From Paracoccus aminovorans (GTDB lineage: Bacteria > Pseudomonadota > Alphaproteobacteria > Rhodobacterales > Rhodobacteraceae), in assembly GCF_001546115.1 (NCBI RefSeq), contig NZ_KQ955209.1:317311-381310 (forward strand): a DNA stretch of 64,000 nucleotides, written 5' to 3'. Of the stretch, positions 51,994-60,865 are shown piece after piece. Both the position numbers and the translations under genes were made by a program. The notes under the pieces were generated by a model. It saw only the letters and a program-made list of their open reading frames with translations, was not told the origin of the DNA and ran no database searches. Each line of letters opens with the position of its first letter. The first letter of the stretch is position 1.

Positions 51994-52505
51994 CAGCAGG
52001 CCAGCGCCATGCAGGCCAGAAGCGCCTTGCGGATGTGCCGGCGCACGGTGATGACCGGCATCTGCACCCGGTCCGCGATCTGTTGCAGCGTCAGCCCGTC
52101 CAGCTGCGCCAGCAGAAAGACCTCGCGCGTCGGCGCCGGCAGCCGCGCCAGCAGGGCGTCGATGCGGGAAAGCGTCTCGATCACCACCAGCTGCTCTTCG
52201 GCCGGGGGCGCGGCGGCGGCGGGCAGATGCGCCAGCGCGTCCAGATAGGCGCGCTCGACCCGCTTGCGGCGCCAATGGTCGACCAGCAGGCCCTTGGCGA
52301 TATGGGTCAAGAGCGCGCGCGGCCGCGCGCCCAGGCGCAAAGGCTCGCGCCGCGCCGCGATCAGCCGCAGGAAGGTGTCCTGCGCCAGGTCGGCCGCCAA
52401 GTCGCCGCCGTCGCCCAGTTGCCCGCGCAGCCAGCCCTGAAGCCAGCCGTGATGATCGGCATAAAGCGCATGGAATTCGCATTTCGGATGCCCGCCGACC
52501 GCCAC
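51993..52505 (-). CDS. FecI-type ECF sigma factor
   Basis: 170 residues. Region 2 (DLAADLAQDTFLRLIAARRE; RALLTHIAKGLLVDHWRR) and region 4 (LPAPTREVFLLAQLDGLTLQ; QMPVITVRRHIRKALLAC) are complete, as in iron-responsive FecI-type factors. The start is GTG 52505 with GGAGG four bases upstream. Expected target: the receptor gene promoter. A Fur/RirA-like site was not identified by eye. Confidence 0.92.
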   Translation of the reverse strand: MAVGGHPKCEFHALYADHHGWLQGWLRGQLGDGGDLAADLAQDTFLRLIAARREPLRLGARPRALLTHIAKGLLVDHWRRKRVERAYLDALAHLPAAAAPPAEEQLVVIETLSRIDALLARLPAPTREVFLLAQLDGLTLQQIADRVQMPVITVRRHIRKALLACMALAC

Positions 52506-52768
52506 CCTGCCTCCCGTATTCCCTCAGCCCAAGCCGCCCGGGCGCGGCCATCGCGCCGGACAGGAATTCCTTACTGTATTAGGCGGATATTTCCACGCCC
52601 GCGCCGGGCAGCGGGCGACGGCGCATGGCGGCTGTCGATTTCATGTCACAATCGCGCAAAAGGCGAAAACCCGGCGCCGGGGCTCGCAAACCTGCCCTTT
52701 TCAATATCTTGACGGGATTCCGATTCCTCACGGAAACTTTATCCATTCCCGAGTGCAAGAGGTTTCCC

Positions 52769-55700
52769 ATGACACGCCTGTCGAAACGGCTTGCCACGCC
52801 GCTGCTGTGCCTGTCCTTGTGCCTGCCGGCCCAGGCCGACGATGCGGCCAGGATCGTCGGCGGCATCCTGGGCGCCATCGTGCAGGAACAGTCGCGCCAG
52901 CAGCAGCAGCGCGACCTGCAGCGCCAGCAGCAATACCAGCAGCAGCAGTATCAGCAACAGCCGCAGCGCCGCCAGCAGAACGCCCAGCGCCAGGCCCCCG
53001 CCGCGCCGCAGCCGAAGCAGCCGCGGATGTCGCTGGCCGAGCGCAAGGCCGTGCAGCGCGCCCTGCGCGAGGCCGGCTTCTATGGCGGCGCGATCGACGG
53101 GGCCCTTGGCCCGGGCAGCCGCAAGGCCATCGCGGCCTGGCAGGAATCGGTCGGGGCGACGCCCTCGGGCTATCTCGCGCCGCGCCAGGCCAGCACGCTG
53201 GTGGCCCAGGCCCCGGCGCCCGACCCGGAACCCGCGCAAGACCATGCCGGGACGGCGCAGCCCGCCGATCAGCCCCTCGATTCGGGCGCGGCCTTCCCCG
53301 AGGCGGCCGAGACCGCGCTGTTTCCCGAAACCCCCGCCGAGGGCGCGGCGCCGACCGCCGCCAGCGCAGCGGAGTTCGACCCGGCCGGCGCCGAGGTGAT
53401 CCGCGACGGCGACCATCTGCATGCCGCCTATCTGTTCTGGGCCCTCAGCCGCGCGCCCGAACAGATCTGGACGCCCACCATCGCCCGCAATTACGGCAAG
53501 CTGCCGATGGCCGACGGCAACCCGCCGCCCTATGGCCTGCAGCAGGCGCAGCTGCGCCCGCTGGTCGAGGCCGCCGTGACGCATTACGGCCAGCATCCGC
53601 CCCGGCTGGCGGTGCTGGACCTGCCCTTGCAGAAAGGCACCAACAACAAGGACGAGAACGGGCTCGACCAGCGCGCCACGCATTGGTTCCCCGAGATGCG
53701 CGGCAACCTGACCGACATCAGCGGCGTGCCGGCCATCACCGCCCTGCAGCTGCGCGGCGCGAGCGGCGGGCTGGAACTGCACCTGGCGTCCGAGAAGCCC
53801 TTCTTCCTGGCCGTGCCCGCCGATTATCGCACCGCCTGGGCGCAGCCCGTCAATGGCAGCGGCCGCCCGGTCCTGCGGGTCGAGATGGAACTCTCCGGGC
53901 TGGAACCCTCGACCGACCTGACCGCCTGGCCGATGGGCAAGGCCCGCATCGCCATCCAGCGCGCGACGCTGCTGGTCGCCTCGGCCGAAGATCGCGCGAC
54001 CGGCGCCCGGGACGAACGGGTGCTGCATGTCTGGACCGGCGCCGCGCCCGAGGCGCAAAAGATCGACCGCCCGGCCGATGCCGCCGCCATTGCCGCGATC
54101 TACGGCATCCCCGAACAGGCCGGCCGCATCCTGACCACGCCCGAGCGCGACACCCAGACCCGCCGCGTCCAGCGCAAGGACCAGCCCCGCGCCCTGCTGC
54201 AGGAGGACGGCTATGGGTCGGGCCAGAACGGGCTGCAACTGCTCGAACTGGCGATGCGGCTCGGGGCGCTGATCGACGCCGGCCCGGACCGTGTGCTGGA
54301 CCCGCGGCTGGCGCAGCAGGCCGCGAATGCGCTTCTGTCCAGGCGCGAGCGGGTCGAGCTTTTGCCGACCGCGCTGGCCATGGACGGCGCCAGCGGCTAT
54401 GCCAACGGCCTCAGCGAGCTTTCGGTGCGCAAGGCGATGAACCAGGCCGAGCCGCAGCTGCGCCAGCTGATCTCGGGCCGGGCGCCGCAATTCCCGGTGC
54501 CGCTGCGCGCCATCATGCCGGTGCAGCTGGGCGAATACGATTTCGACGCCGGCGGCTTTCCCCTGACCATCCAGCGCGAATATGCGGCCTGGCTGCCGGA
54601 CCTGGTCTCGGGCCAGCCGCCGGCGGTGCCGCAGTTCTTCCGCATCGACGTGGACAATGCCGAAAAGCTGCTGGCGCATCTGAACAAGGCCGGCAGCATG
54701 GGCCAGCGCACCGTCTATCTGGTCGCCGATTACGCCGTGGCCGCGATGCGGGTGCGCCCGGCCGGCAGCGACCCGATCGGCGCGGCCGAGCTCGAGACCG
54801 TGGCGCCGCAGGTCCATGTCGAGGCCCTGGCGCTGTTCGCCGATCCCGGCGCCCGCACCCGCATTCGCGACCTCGAGGTGCCGGCGGCGCTGGCCGCGCA
54901 GGCGCCGGACCAGGCGCAGGCGCAGGCGGGCGCCGTGCCGGACGAGATCTTCGCCACCTCGGGCAAGTCGCTGATGGCGGCGGTCGCGGTGCGCCATCCC
55001 GGCGCGCTCGAGGCGGGCATGCTCGACCCCTACGAGATCGCCAACCTGCCCGCCGACCGGCGCGGCAACCGGGCCGCGGACTATCGCGCCGAACTGCCCG
55101 GCCTGGCGCTGGACAGCTATTGGATCGCCGCGGTGATGCTGATCGACGCCTACGACCCCGAGCTGGGCGGCTTTCCGACCCGGCAGGTCAACTTCCAGGC
55201 GGTGCCCTATGACAAGGATCTGTCCGGGGTGACGCCGCCGAACCTCGCCGCCGCGAGCCGGACGGATTACGAGCTGCTGCGCGTGCCGGCGGACCAGGCC
55301 GTGGCCGTGGCGGGCATGGCGGACGCCAATGGCGCGCTGCACATGTTCCTGAAGGTGCCCATCGTCGATGCCACCGCGCGCGAGGAGGAGCATCCCGCGC
55401 TGAAGCTCGGCGCCCCGACCGAGGCGATCTTCGGCCGCGGCAATCAGTTCCCCTGGCCCGATGCGCCTGAACTGCGGCTGGCGCTGGCCGCGCCCGACCG
55501 GCTGGCCTGGGTGCTGGCCGATCCCGCCAAGCCCTCGGCCGTGCCCAAGGCGCTGATGCTCGACCCCGAGGGGCTGGACCTTCTGGCGCTGGCCGTGCAG
55601 CCCGATCTTTATGACGACGCCGGCTATCGCCGCATGCTGCTGCAACGCATGGCCAAGGAACGCGCGGCCGCGGACGGCACAATGGCGCTGGATTGGGACC

Positions 55701-57082
55701 GCTTCTTCCGCGACCCGGCCAGGACGATGGAGCCGTCCGAGATCGACGCCATGCTGCCGGCCTTCCGCGACTGGTCCCGGGCCCGGGTGGCGCTGCTGCC
55801 GCAGCAGGTGCTGCTGCCGGTGGCGTCGGGCAACACCCATCCGCTGACCGGCTGCCTGGGCGCCAGCGAGCTGGGCCGCATCGGCCAGGAGAACGAGGAC
55901 AAGCTGTTCAGCGCCAATGCCCAGGGGTTGCTGGGCCAGCCGCTGCCCCGGGTGGAAAAGCTGCTGGCGATGAACGGCAACCGCGCGCGTCCCGGGCCGG
56001 CGCGGCTGTGGACGCTGGGCATGGCGGGCCAGGGGCCGGCGTCGAACTGCCAGTATCTGCGCAGCGGCAATGACGGCACCGCCAGCGGCAGCTATGCCGA
56101 TCTGCTGTTGCAGGTCGATGCCCAGCCGGACCTGGGCCGGCTGGCCGAGACATCGCTGGCCGCCGCCAGCTATGAGCTGACCCTGACCGAGCGCCGCCTG
56201 ATCCCCGCCGACCAGCTCAGCGCGGCGCCCGAGGGGCTGCGCGGCATGCTGGTGCTGAAGGCCGCCGTGCAGGGAGTGCAGCTTTTCGGCAGCAAGCCCG
56301 GCAGCGGCGCCGTCGTCCAGGTCGGCCACCTGCAACCCGGCGACTGGCAGGCGGTGACCGGCACGCCGCCCAAGGCGCAGGACGTGCTGGGCATGACGCT
56401 GGGCATGGCGCTGGCCGATTTCGACAAGGCGGCGCGGGCGCATCTGCCGCAGGCCGATGTCTTCGCCACCGTCAAGCCCGGCACGGGCCCGTTCGGCACC
56501 GCCACGGGCTATGTCGACCCCGCGACGGGCGAGGCGCTGGCGGCGGTCTATGCCCCGCAATCGCCCGACAAGACCGTGGTCGCGATCATGCGCCAGCTGG
56601 AACTCCCCGAAGCCGAGATCTCGGTGGACGGGCTCAAGGCCAGCCTGGTCGAGAAATACGGCCCGGCGATCAGCGAATACCGCGACACCGCATGGGCCTG
56701 GGGCACCCTGCCGCCGGACGAAGACGCCTATGGCTTCTGCGGCGGCCCGTCCACGCTCAACCCGCAAAGCGCCGAGGGCCAGCCGGAACTGGGCAGCGAC
56801 GACCCGGCCGTGCAGCAGCGCGCCCAGGCCAGCCGGCGCGGCGACGCCGGCTTCTGGCGTTCCTTCGGCTGGCCGATGGTGGTGCTGGGCGGCACCGGCA
56901 CCGGCACCGGCGCCGAGCCGGAACTGGCGCGCTGCGGCCCCGTCGTCACCGTCCGGATCGAGCGTTACGCCAAGCCCGACACGGTGATCCTGCGGCTGTG
57001 GCTTCTGAATCGCAAGCTGGCCGAGGACCTGGCCGCCGCAGCGGCACCGGCCGAGCCGCCGAAACCTAAGGTCAAGTTCTAG
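52769..57082 (+). CDS. Very large secreted protein with N-terminal peptidoglycan-binding-like domain, unknown function
   Basis: 1437 residues from ATG 52769 (AGAGG upstream). A signal peptide (1-23, ends LCLPAQA), a Gln-rich segment (39-72) and a peptidoglycan-binding-1-like motif (90-146: AVQRALREAGFYGGAIDGAL, GSRKAIAAWQESVG). The remaining 1280 residues have no membrane helix and no domain I recognise; few cysteines. Alternating compact and linker-like parts suggest several globular units; the last 180 residues (from about DVLGMTLGMALADFDKAA) look like a separate domain. It stands alone, divergent from the sigma factor, and shares CTAG at its stop with the convergent NDH-2 gene. Confidence 0.8.
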   Translation: MTRLSKRLATPLLCLSLCLPAQADDAARIVGGILGAIVQEQSRQQQQRDLQRQQQYQQQQYQQQPQRRQQNAQRQAPAAPQPKQPRMSLAERKAVQRALREAGFYGGAIDGALGPGSRKAIAAWQESVGATPSGYLAPRQASTLVAQAPAPDPEPAQDHAGTAQPADQPLDSGAAFPEAAETALFPETPAEGAAPTAASAAEFDPAGAEVIRDGDHLHAAYLFWALSRAPEQIWTPTIARNYGKLPMADGNPPPYGLQQAQLRPLVEAAVTHYGQHPPRLAVLDLPLQKGTNNKDENGLDQRATHWFPEMRGNLTDISGVPAITALQLRGASGGLELHLASEKPFFLAVPADYRTAWAQPVNGSGRPVLRVEMELSGLEPSTDLTAWPMGKARIAIQRATLLVASAEDRATGARDERVLHVWTGAAPEAQKIDRPADAAAIAAIYGIPEQAGRILTTPERDTQTRRVQRKDQPRALLQEDGYGSGQNGLQLLELAMRLGALIDAGPDRVLDPRLAQQAANALLSRRERVELLPTALAMDGASGYANGLSELSVRKAMNQAEPQLRQLISGRAPQFPVPLRAIMPVQLGEYDFDAGGFPLTIQREYAAWLPDLVSGQPPAVPQFFRIDVDNAEKLLAHLNKAGSMGQRTVYLVADYAVAAMRVRPAGSDPIGAAELETVAPQVHVEALALFADPGARTRIRDLEVPAALAAQAPDQAQAQAGAVPDEIFATSGKSLMAAVAVRHPGALEAGMLDPYEIANLPADRRGNRAADYRAELPGLALDSYWIAAVMLIDAYDPELGGFPTRQVNFQAVPYDKDLSGVTPPNLAAASRTDYELLRVPADQAVAVAGMADANGALHMFLKVPIVDATAREEEHPALKLGAPTEAIFGRGNQFPWPDAPELRLALAAPDRLAWVLADPAKPSAVPKALMLDPEGLDLLALAVQPDLYDDAGYRRMLLQRMAKERAAADGTMALDWDRFFRDPARTMEPSEIDAMLPAFRDWSRARVALLPQQVLLPVASGNTHPLTGCLGASELGRIGQENEDKLFSANAQGLLGQPLPRVEKLLAMNGNRARPGPARLWTLGMAGQGPASNCQYLRSGNDGTASGSYADLLLQVDAQPDLGRLAETSLAAASYELTLTERRLIPADQLSAAPEGLRGMLVLKAAVQGVQLFGSKPGSGAVVQVGHLQPGDWQAVTGTPPKAQDVLGMTLGMALADFDKAARAHLPQADVFATVKPGTGPFGTATGYVDPATGEALAAVYAPQSPDKTVVAIMRQLELPEAEISVDGLKASLVEKYGPAISEYRDTAWAWGTLPPDEDAYGFCGGPSTLNPQSAEGQPELGSDDPAVQQRAQASRRGDAGFWRSFGWPMVVLGGTGTGTGAEPELARCGPVVTVRIERYAKPDTVILRLWLLNRKLAEDLAAAAAPAEPPKPKVKF

Positions 57083-58365
57083 GGCCGGCCGCCGCCTCGG
57101 CGCGGCGGCGGGCTGTCCTTCAGGGTTTCCTTCTGGGTGATCAGCCGGGCCGAGTTCTGCCCGGACAGGAACACCCAGAGCCAGCTCAGCGCCACGAACA
57201 GCCGCGAGCGGGTGCCGATCAGGAAATAGATATGGGCGATGCCCCAGACCCACCAGGCGAACCAGCCGGTCATCTTGAAGCGGCCGAATTCGATCACCGC
57301 CGCATTGCGCCCGATGGTGGCCAGGTTGCCCATGTCGCGATAGCGGAAATCGCCCGGGGCCGCCGCGCCGCGCAGCCGCGCCCGGATCGCCCTGGCGGCG
57401 AACTTGCCCTGCTGCTTGGCGGCCGGCGCCACGCCCGGCACCATGCGGCCGCCCGATTGCACATGCGCCGTGTCGCCCAGAACGAAGACCGCCGGATCGC
57501 CGGGCAGCGTCAGCTGCGGCGTGACCAGGACGCGCCCGGCCCGGTCGCCCTCGGCCCCCAGCCATTCGGCGGCGCGCGAGGCCTGCACCCCCGCCGCCCA
57601 GATCACCGTGCGCGCCGGGATCTGCTGGCCCGCCAGCATGATGCCCGCGTCCGACAAATCGGTGACCGGGGCGCCGGTCAGAACCTCGACCCCACGCCGT
57701 TCCAGCGCCGTGCGGGCGTAATCCGACAGCGTCTCGCTGAAGGCCGGCAGGATGCGCGGCCCGGCCTCGACCAGCAGCACCCGCGCCTGGCGGGTGTCGA
57801 TGCGGCGGAACTCCGGCGGCAGGATGCGATGCGCCAGCTCGGCGATGATGCCGACCAGCTCGACCCCGGTCGGGCCGGCGCCGATCACGGCGAAGGTCAG
57901 CAGCGCCTGGCGCTCGGCCTCGTCCGCGCAGGTCTCGGCCCGCTCGAAGGCCAGAAGCAGCCGGCGCCGGATCGTGGTCGCATCCTCCAGCGTCTTCAGC
58001 CCGGGCGCGTCGGCCTCCCAGGCGTCCTTGCCGAAATAGGCGTGGCGGGCGCCGGTGGCGATGACCAGCGTGTCATAGGGCAGCCGCGCGCCGCCGCGCA
58101 GGATCACCTCGCGCGCGGCGCGGTCCACGCCCTCGACCGTGGCCAGAAGCGTGGTGACGTCCCTGCGCTCGCGCATCAGCGCCCGGATCGGCCAGGCGAT
58201 GTCCGAGGTCGCCAGCAGCGTCGTCGCCACCTGATAAAGCAAGGGCTGGAACAGGTGATGGTTGCGCTGGTCGACCAGCGTGATCTGGCATCCGGCGCCC
58301 CGCAGCCCCAAGACCACCTGCAAACCGGCGAATCCCGCGCCGATGACCACGACCCGATGTGTCAT
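57079..58365 (-). CDS. ndh: Type II NADH dehydrogenase (NDH-2), FAD-dependent
   Basis: Single-subunit, non-pumping NADH:quinone oxidoreductase on the membrane face. 428 residues from ATG 58365: FAD motif VVVIGAGFAGLQVVLGLRGAG, the NDH-2 quinone motif DQRNHHLFQPLLYQVA, the NADH motif VIGAGPTGVELVGIIAELAH, and C-terminal FKMTGWFAWWVWGIAHIYFL, an amphipathic/hydrophobic anchor. It would bypass complex I, encoded elsewhere in this window, when pumping is not needed. The stop overlaps that of the large secreted protein (CTAG). Confidence 0.9.
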   Translation of the reverse strand: MTHRVVVIGAGFAGLQVVLGLRGAGCQITLVDQRNHHLFQPLLYQVATTLLATSDIAWPIRALMRERRDVTTLLATVEGVDRAAREVILRGGARLPYDTLVIATGARHAYFGKDAWEADAPGLKTLEDATTIRRRLLLAFERAETCADEAERQALLTFAVIGAGPTGVELVGIIAELAHRILPPEFRRIDTRQARVLLVEAGPRILPAFSETLSDYARTALERRGVEVLTGAPVTDLSDAGIMLAGQQIPARTVIWAAGVQASRAAEWLGAEGDRAGRVLVTPQLTLPGDPAVFVLGDTAHVQSGGRMVPGVAPAAKQQGKFAARAIRARLRGAAAPGDFRYRDMGNLATIGRNAAVIEFGRFKMTGWFAWWVWGIAHIYFLIGTRSRLFVALSWLWVFLSGQNSARLITQKETLKDSPPPRRGGGRP

Positions 58366-58444
58366 GCCCCGTTTCCCCGCTGTCCTGTCGCGGGGGTCAG
58401 GCTGGCGCATCCGGCGGCAGGGGTCAACGCCGCCCGCGCCGGCA

Positions 58445-60085
58445 TCAGACGAAACGCCCCTCCGGGATGACCGAGGGCGCGAAGGTCTCGGCCGAGGCGC
58501 GGCCCCAGCGCTTGTGCCAGTCGCGCAGCTCCTCGGTTTCGCGGTCCGCGACCAGGAAGCCCTGCGGCAGATAGGGGAATGCCTCGTTCCCGTCCGAGAA
58601 GGTGCCGTCCTTGTGGCGGAACATGAAGTGATAGGGCAGGAAGTCGCCGGGCGCGCTCAGCCCCGCCGCGCCCGCGATCTCGGCCAGCGCATGCAGGGTG
58701 TTCTTGTGGAACCGCGCCACACGCAGCGCCTTGGTCCCGACCTCCAGCCCGCGCTGGCGCAGCTTGTCCTGGGTGGCGATGCCGACCGGGCATGCGTTGG
58801 TATGGCAGGACTGCGACTGGATGCAGCCGATGGCGAACATGAAGCCGCGGGCCGAGTTGCACCAATCCGCCCCGAGCGCCAGCGCCCGGGCGATGTCGAA
58901 GGCGCTGACGATCTTGCCGGCCGCGCCGATGCGGATGCGCTGCCGCAGCCCGGCGCCGCGCAGGGTATTGTGGACAAAGGCCAGCCCCTCCAGCATCGGC
59001 ATGCCGACGCGGTTGGTGAACTCCAGGGGCGCCGAGCCGGTGCCGCCCTCTTTCCCGTCGACGACGATGAAGTCGGGCGTGATGCCGGTCTTCAGCATCG
59101 CCTTGACGATGCACATGAATTCGCGCCGGTGCCCGATGCACAGCTTGAAGCCCACCGGCTTGCCATCCGACAGTTCGCGCAATTGCGCCACGAACGCCAT
59201 CAGCCCGACCGGCGTGGAGAAGCTGCTGTGCGAGGGCGGCGAAATGCAGTCCACGCCCATCGGCACGCCGCGCGCCTCGGCGATCTCGGGGCTGATCTTG
59301 CGCGCGGGCAGCATGCCGCCATGGCCGGGCTTGGCGCCTTGGCTCAGCTTGATCTCGATCATGCGGATCTGCGGGTCCAGCGCCTGGCTGCGGAATTTCT
59401 CGGCCGAGAAGCGGCCCTCTTCGTCCCGGCAGCCGAAATAGCCCGAGGCCACCTGATAGATCAGGTCGCCGCCGTGCTGGCGGTGATAGCGGCTGATGCC
59501 GCCCTCGCCCGTGTCATGGGCAAAGCCGCCCAGCTTCGCGCCCTGGTTCAGCGCCATGATCGCATTGGCCGACAGCGCGCCGAAGCTCATGGCCGAGATG
59601 TTGTGGAGGCTGGCGGAATAGGGCTGGCGACAGTCCGGCCCGCCGACCAGGACGCGGAAATCGCTGTCGGTGATGACCTTGGGCGCCACGGAATGCGTGA
59701 CCCAGGCGTAGCCGGCCTCATAGACCTTTTCCGAGGTGCCGAAGGGCTTCTTGTCCTCGACCCCCTTGGCGCGCTGATAGACCAGGCTGCGCGCCTCGCG
59801 CGAGAAGGGCAGCTCGTCGCTGTCGCTCTCGATCAGGTATTGCCGGATCTCGGGGCGGATGTCCTCGAGCAGGAAGCGCATGTGGCCGATGATCGGATAG
59901 TTGCGCAGCACGGCATGGCGCTTCTGGATCAGGTCGCGGATCCCCAGCAGCACCAGCGCCCCCAGCAGGACCGCCGGTAGCAGCGGCCAGCGCCAGCCCG
60001 CCGCGAGCAGCGCCAGCATGACGGACGCGCCAAAGCCGCACAGCGCCAGCACCGAATATCGTTTGAACGCGGGAAGAAATCTCAT
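58445..60085 (-). CDS. Membrane-anchored FMN-binding glutamate synthase-like protein
   Basis: 546 residues. Two helices at the N-terminus (YSVLALCGFGASVMLALLAA and LLPAVLLGALVLLGI), then the FMN/TIM-barrel of the glutamate synthase large subunit: GEGGISRYHRQHGGDLIYQV, KLSQGAKPGHGGMLP, DGKEGGTGSAPLEF, and the 3Fe-4S cysteines in CIQSQSCHTNACPVG (C-x5-C-x4-C). The glutaminase and C-terminal beta-helix domains of GltB are absent, so it is the stand-alone type of unknown reaction, with no gltD nearby. It lies 80 bases upstream of ndh on the same strand, possibly co-transcribed. Confidence 0.87.
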   Translation of the reverse strand: MRFLPAFKRYSVLALCGFGASVMLALLAAGWRWPLLPAVLLGALVLLGIRDLIQKRHAVLRNYPIIGHMRFLLEDIRPEIRQYLIESDSDELPFSREARSLVYQRAKGVEDKKPFGTSEKVYEAGYAWVTHSVAPKVITDSDFRVLVGGPDCRQPYSASLHNISAMSFGALSANAIMALNQGAKLGGFAHDTGEGGISRYHRQHGGDLIYQVASGYFGCRDEEGRFSAEKFRSQALDPQIRMIEIKLSQGAKPGHGGMLPARKISPEIAEARGVPMGVDCISPPSHSSFSTPVGLMAFVAQLRELSDGKPVGFKLCIGHRREFMCIVKAMLKTGITPDFIVVDGKEGGTGSAPLEFTNRVGMPMLEGLAFVHNTLRGAGLRQRIRIGAAGKIVSAFDIARALALGADWCNSARGFMFAIGCIQSQSCHTNACPVGIATQDKLRQRGLEVGTKALRVARFHKNTLHALAEIAGAAGLSAPGDFLPYHFMFRHKDGTFSDGNEAFPYLPQGFLVADRETEELRDWHKRWGRASAETFAPSVIPEGRFV

Positions 60086-60190
60086 GCCTTGGCAACCCTG
60101 GGTCCGGTTCTTGCCCCGCGCGGCCGCTTGACCCCGGGGGCATCGCCCGCCAGTTTACGCCTGCTCTCGAGCGGTTTGGCAAGGCAGGGG

Positions 60191-60865
60191 ATGCAGCGTA
60201 ATTTCAGCGAATTGATGCGAAAGCGGCGCTCGGTGCGGGCCTATCTGGACCGCCCGGTGCCGCGAGCCACGGTCGAAGAGATCTGCCGCCTGGCCCGCAG
60301 CGCCCCCAGCGGCGCCAACCTGCAGCCGGGGCATTTCCACGTTCTGGCCGGCGGCGCCCTGGCGGATCTGGTGGCGGGCCTGCAGGCCGCGATCGACGCC
60401 GGCGCCCCGCAGGCGCGCGAATATTCCTATTTCCCCGAGCCGATGCCGCCCGGGCTGAAGGCCCGGCAGCGCGCGGCGGGCTATGCGCTCTATCAGGCCC
60501 TGGGGATCGAGCGGCGCGATCTCGACGGCCGCCGCCGGCAGTTCCGGCGCAACTACGATTTCTTCGGCGCGCCGGTGGGCGTGGTCGTCACCATCGACCG
60601 GACCATGGGCAAGGGCTGTTTCATGGACCTGGGGATGAGCCTGATGGGCTTCCTGCTCGCGGCCGAGGCGCATGGCCTGGGCGCGACCGGGATCGGCGCG
60701 CTGGCGAATTACGGGCCCCAGGCGCATCGCCTGCTGGCCTTGCCCCCGGATCAGATGGTGGTCTGCGGCCTGGCACTTGGCTGGCCCGACCCGGACGCGC
60801 CCGAGAACCGCTTCCGCACCGAACGCGCCGACCTGGCCGAGTTCACCAGCTTCCGCGGCTTCTAG
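60191..60865 (+). CDS. Nitroreductase family oxidoreductase
   Basis: 224 residues, FMN-dependent. The RKRRSVRAYLDRPVP N-terminal FMN contact, RSAPSGANLQPGHFHVL and GLGATGIGALANYGP regions are typical; substrate unknown. Start ATG 60191 has AGGGG adjacent, so the ribosome site is unusually close; ATG 60215 is possible too. Convergent with the bio operon, sharing its TAG stop (CTAG) with the thiolase gene. Confidence 0.87.
   Translation: MQRNFSELMRKRRSVRAYLDRPVPRATVEEICRLARSAPSGANLQPGHFHVLAGGALADLVAGLQAAIDAGAPQAREYSYFPEPMPPGLKARQRAAGYALYQALGIERRDLDGRRRQFRRNYDFFGAPVGVVVTIDRTMGKGCFMDLGMSLMGFLLAAEAHGLGATGIGALANYGPQAHRLLALPPDQMVVCGLALGWPDPDAPENRFRTERADLAEFTSFRGF

Noticed and set aside
52739..57565. 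A 1608-codon open frame on the minus strand opposite the large secreted protein
   Set aside because: Its composition is Arg/Gly/His/Ala-rich and shows no domain; it is the usual antisense shadow of high-GC coding DNA. It would also overlap ndh fully.
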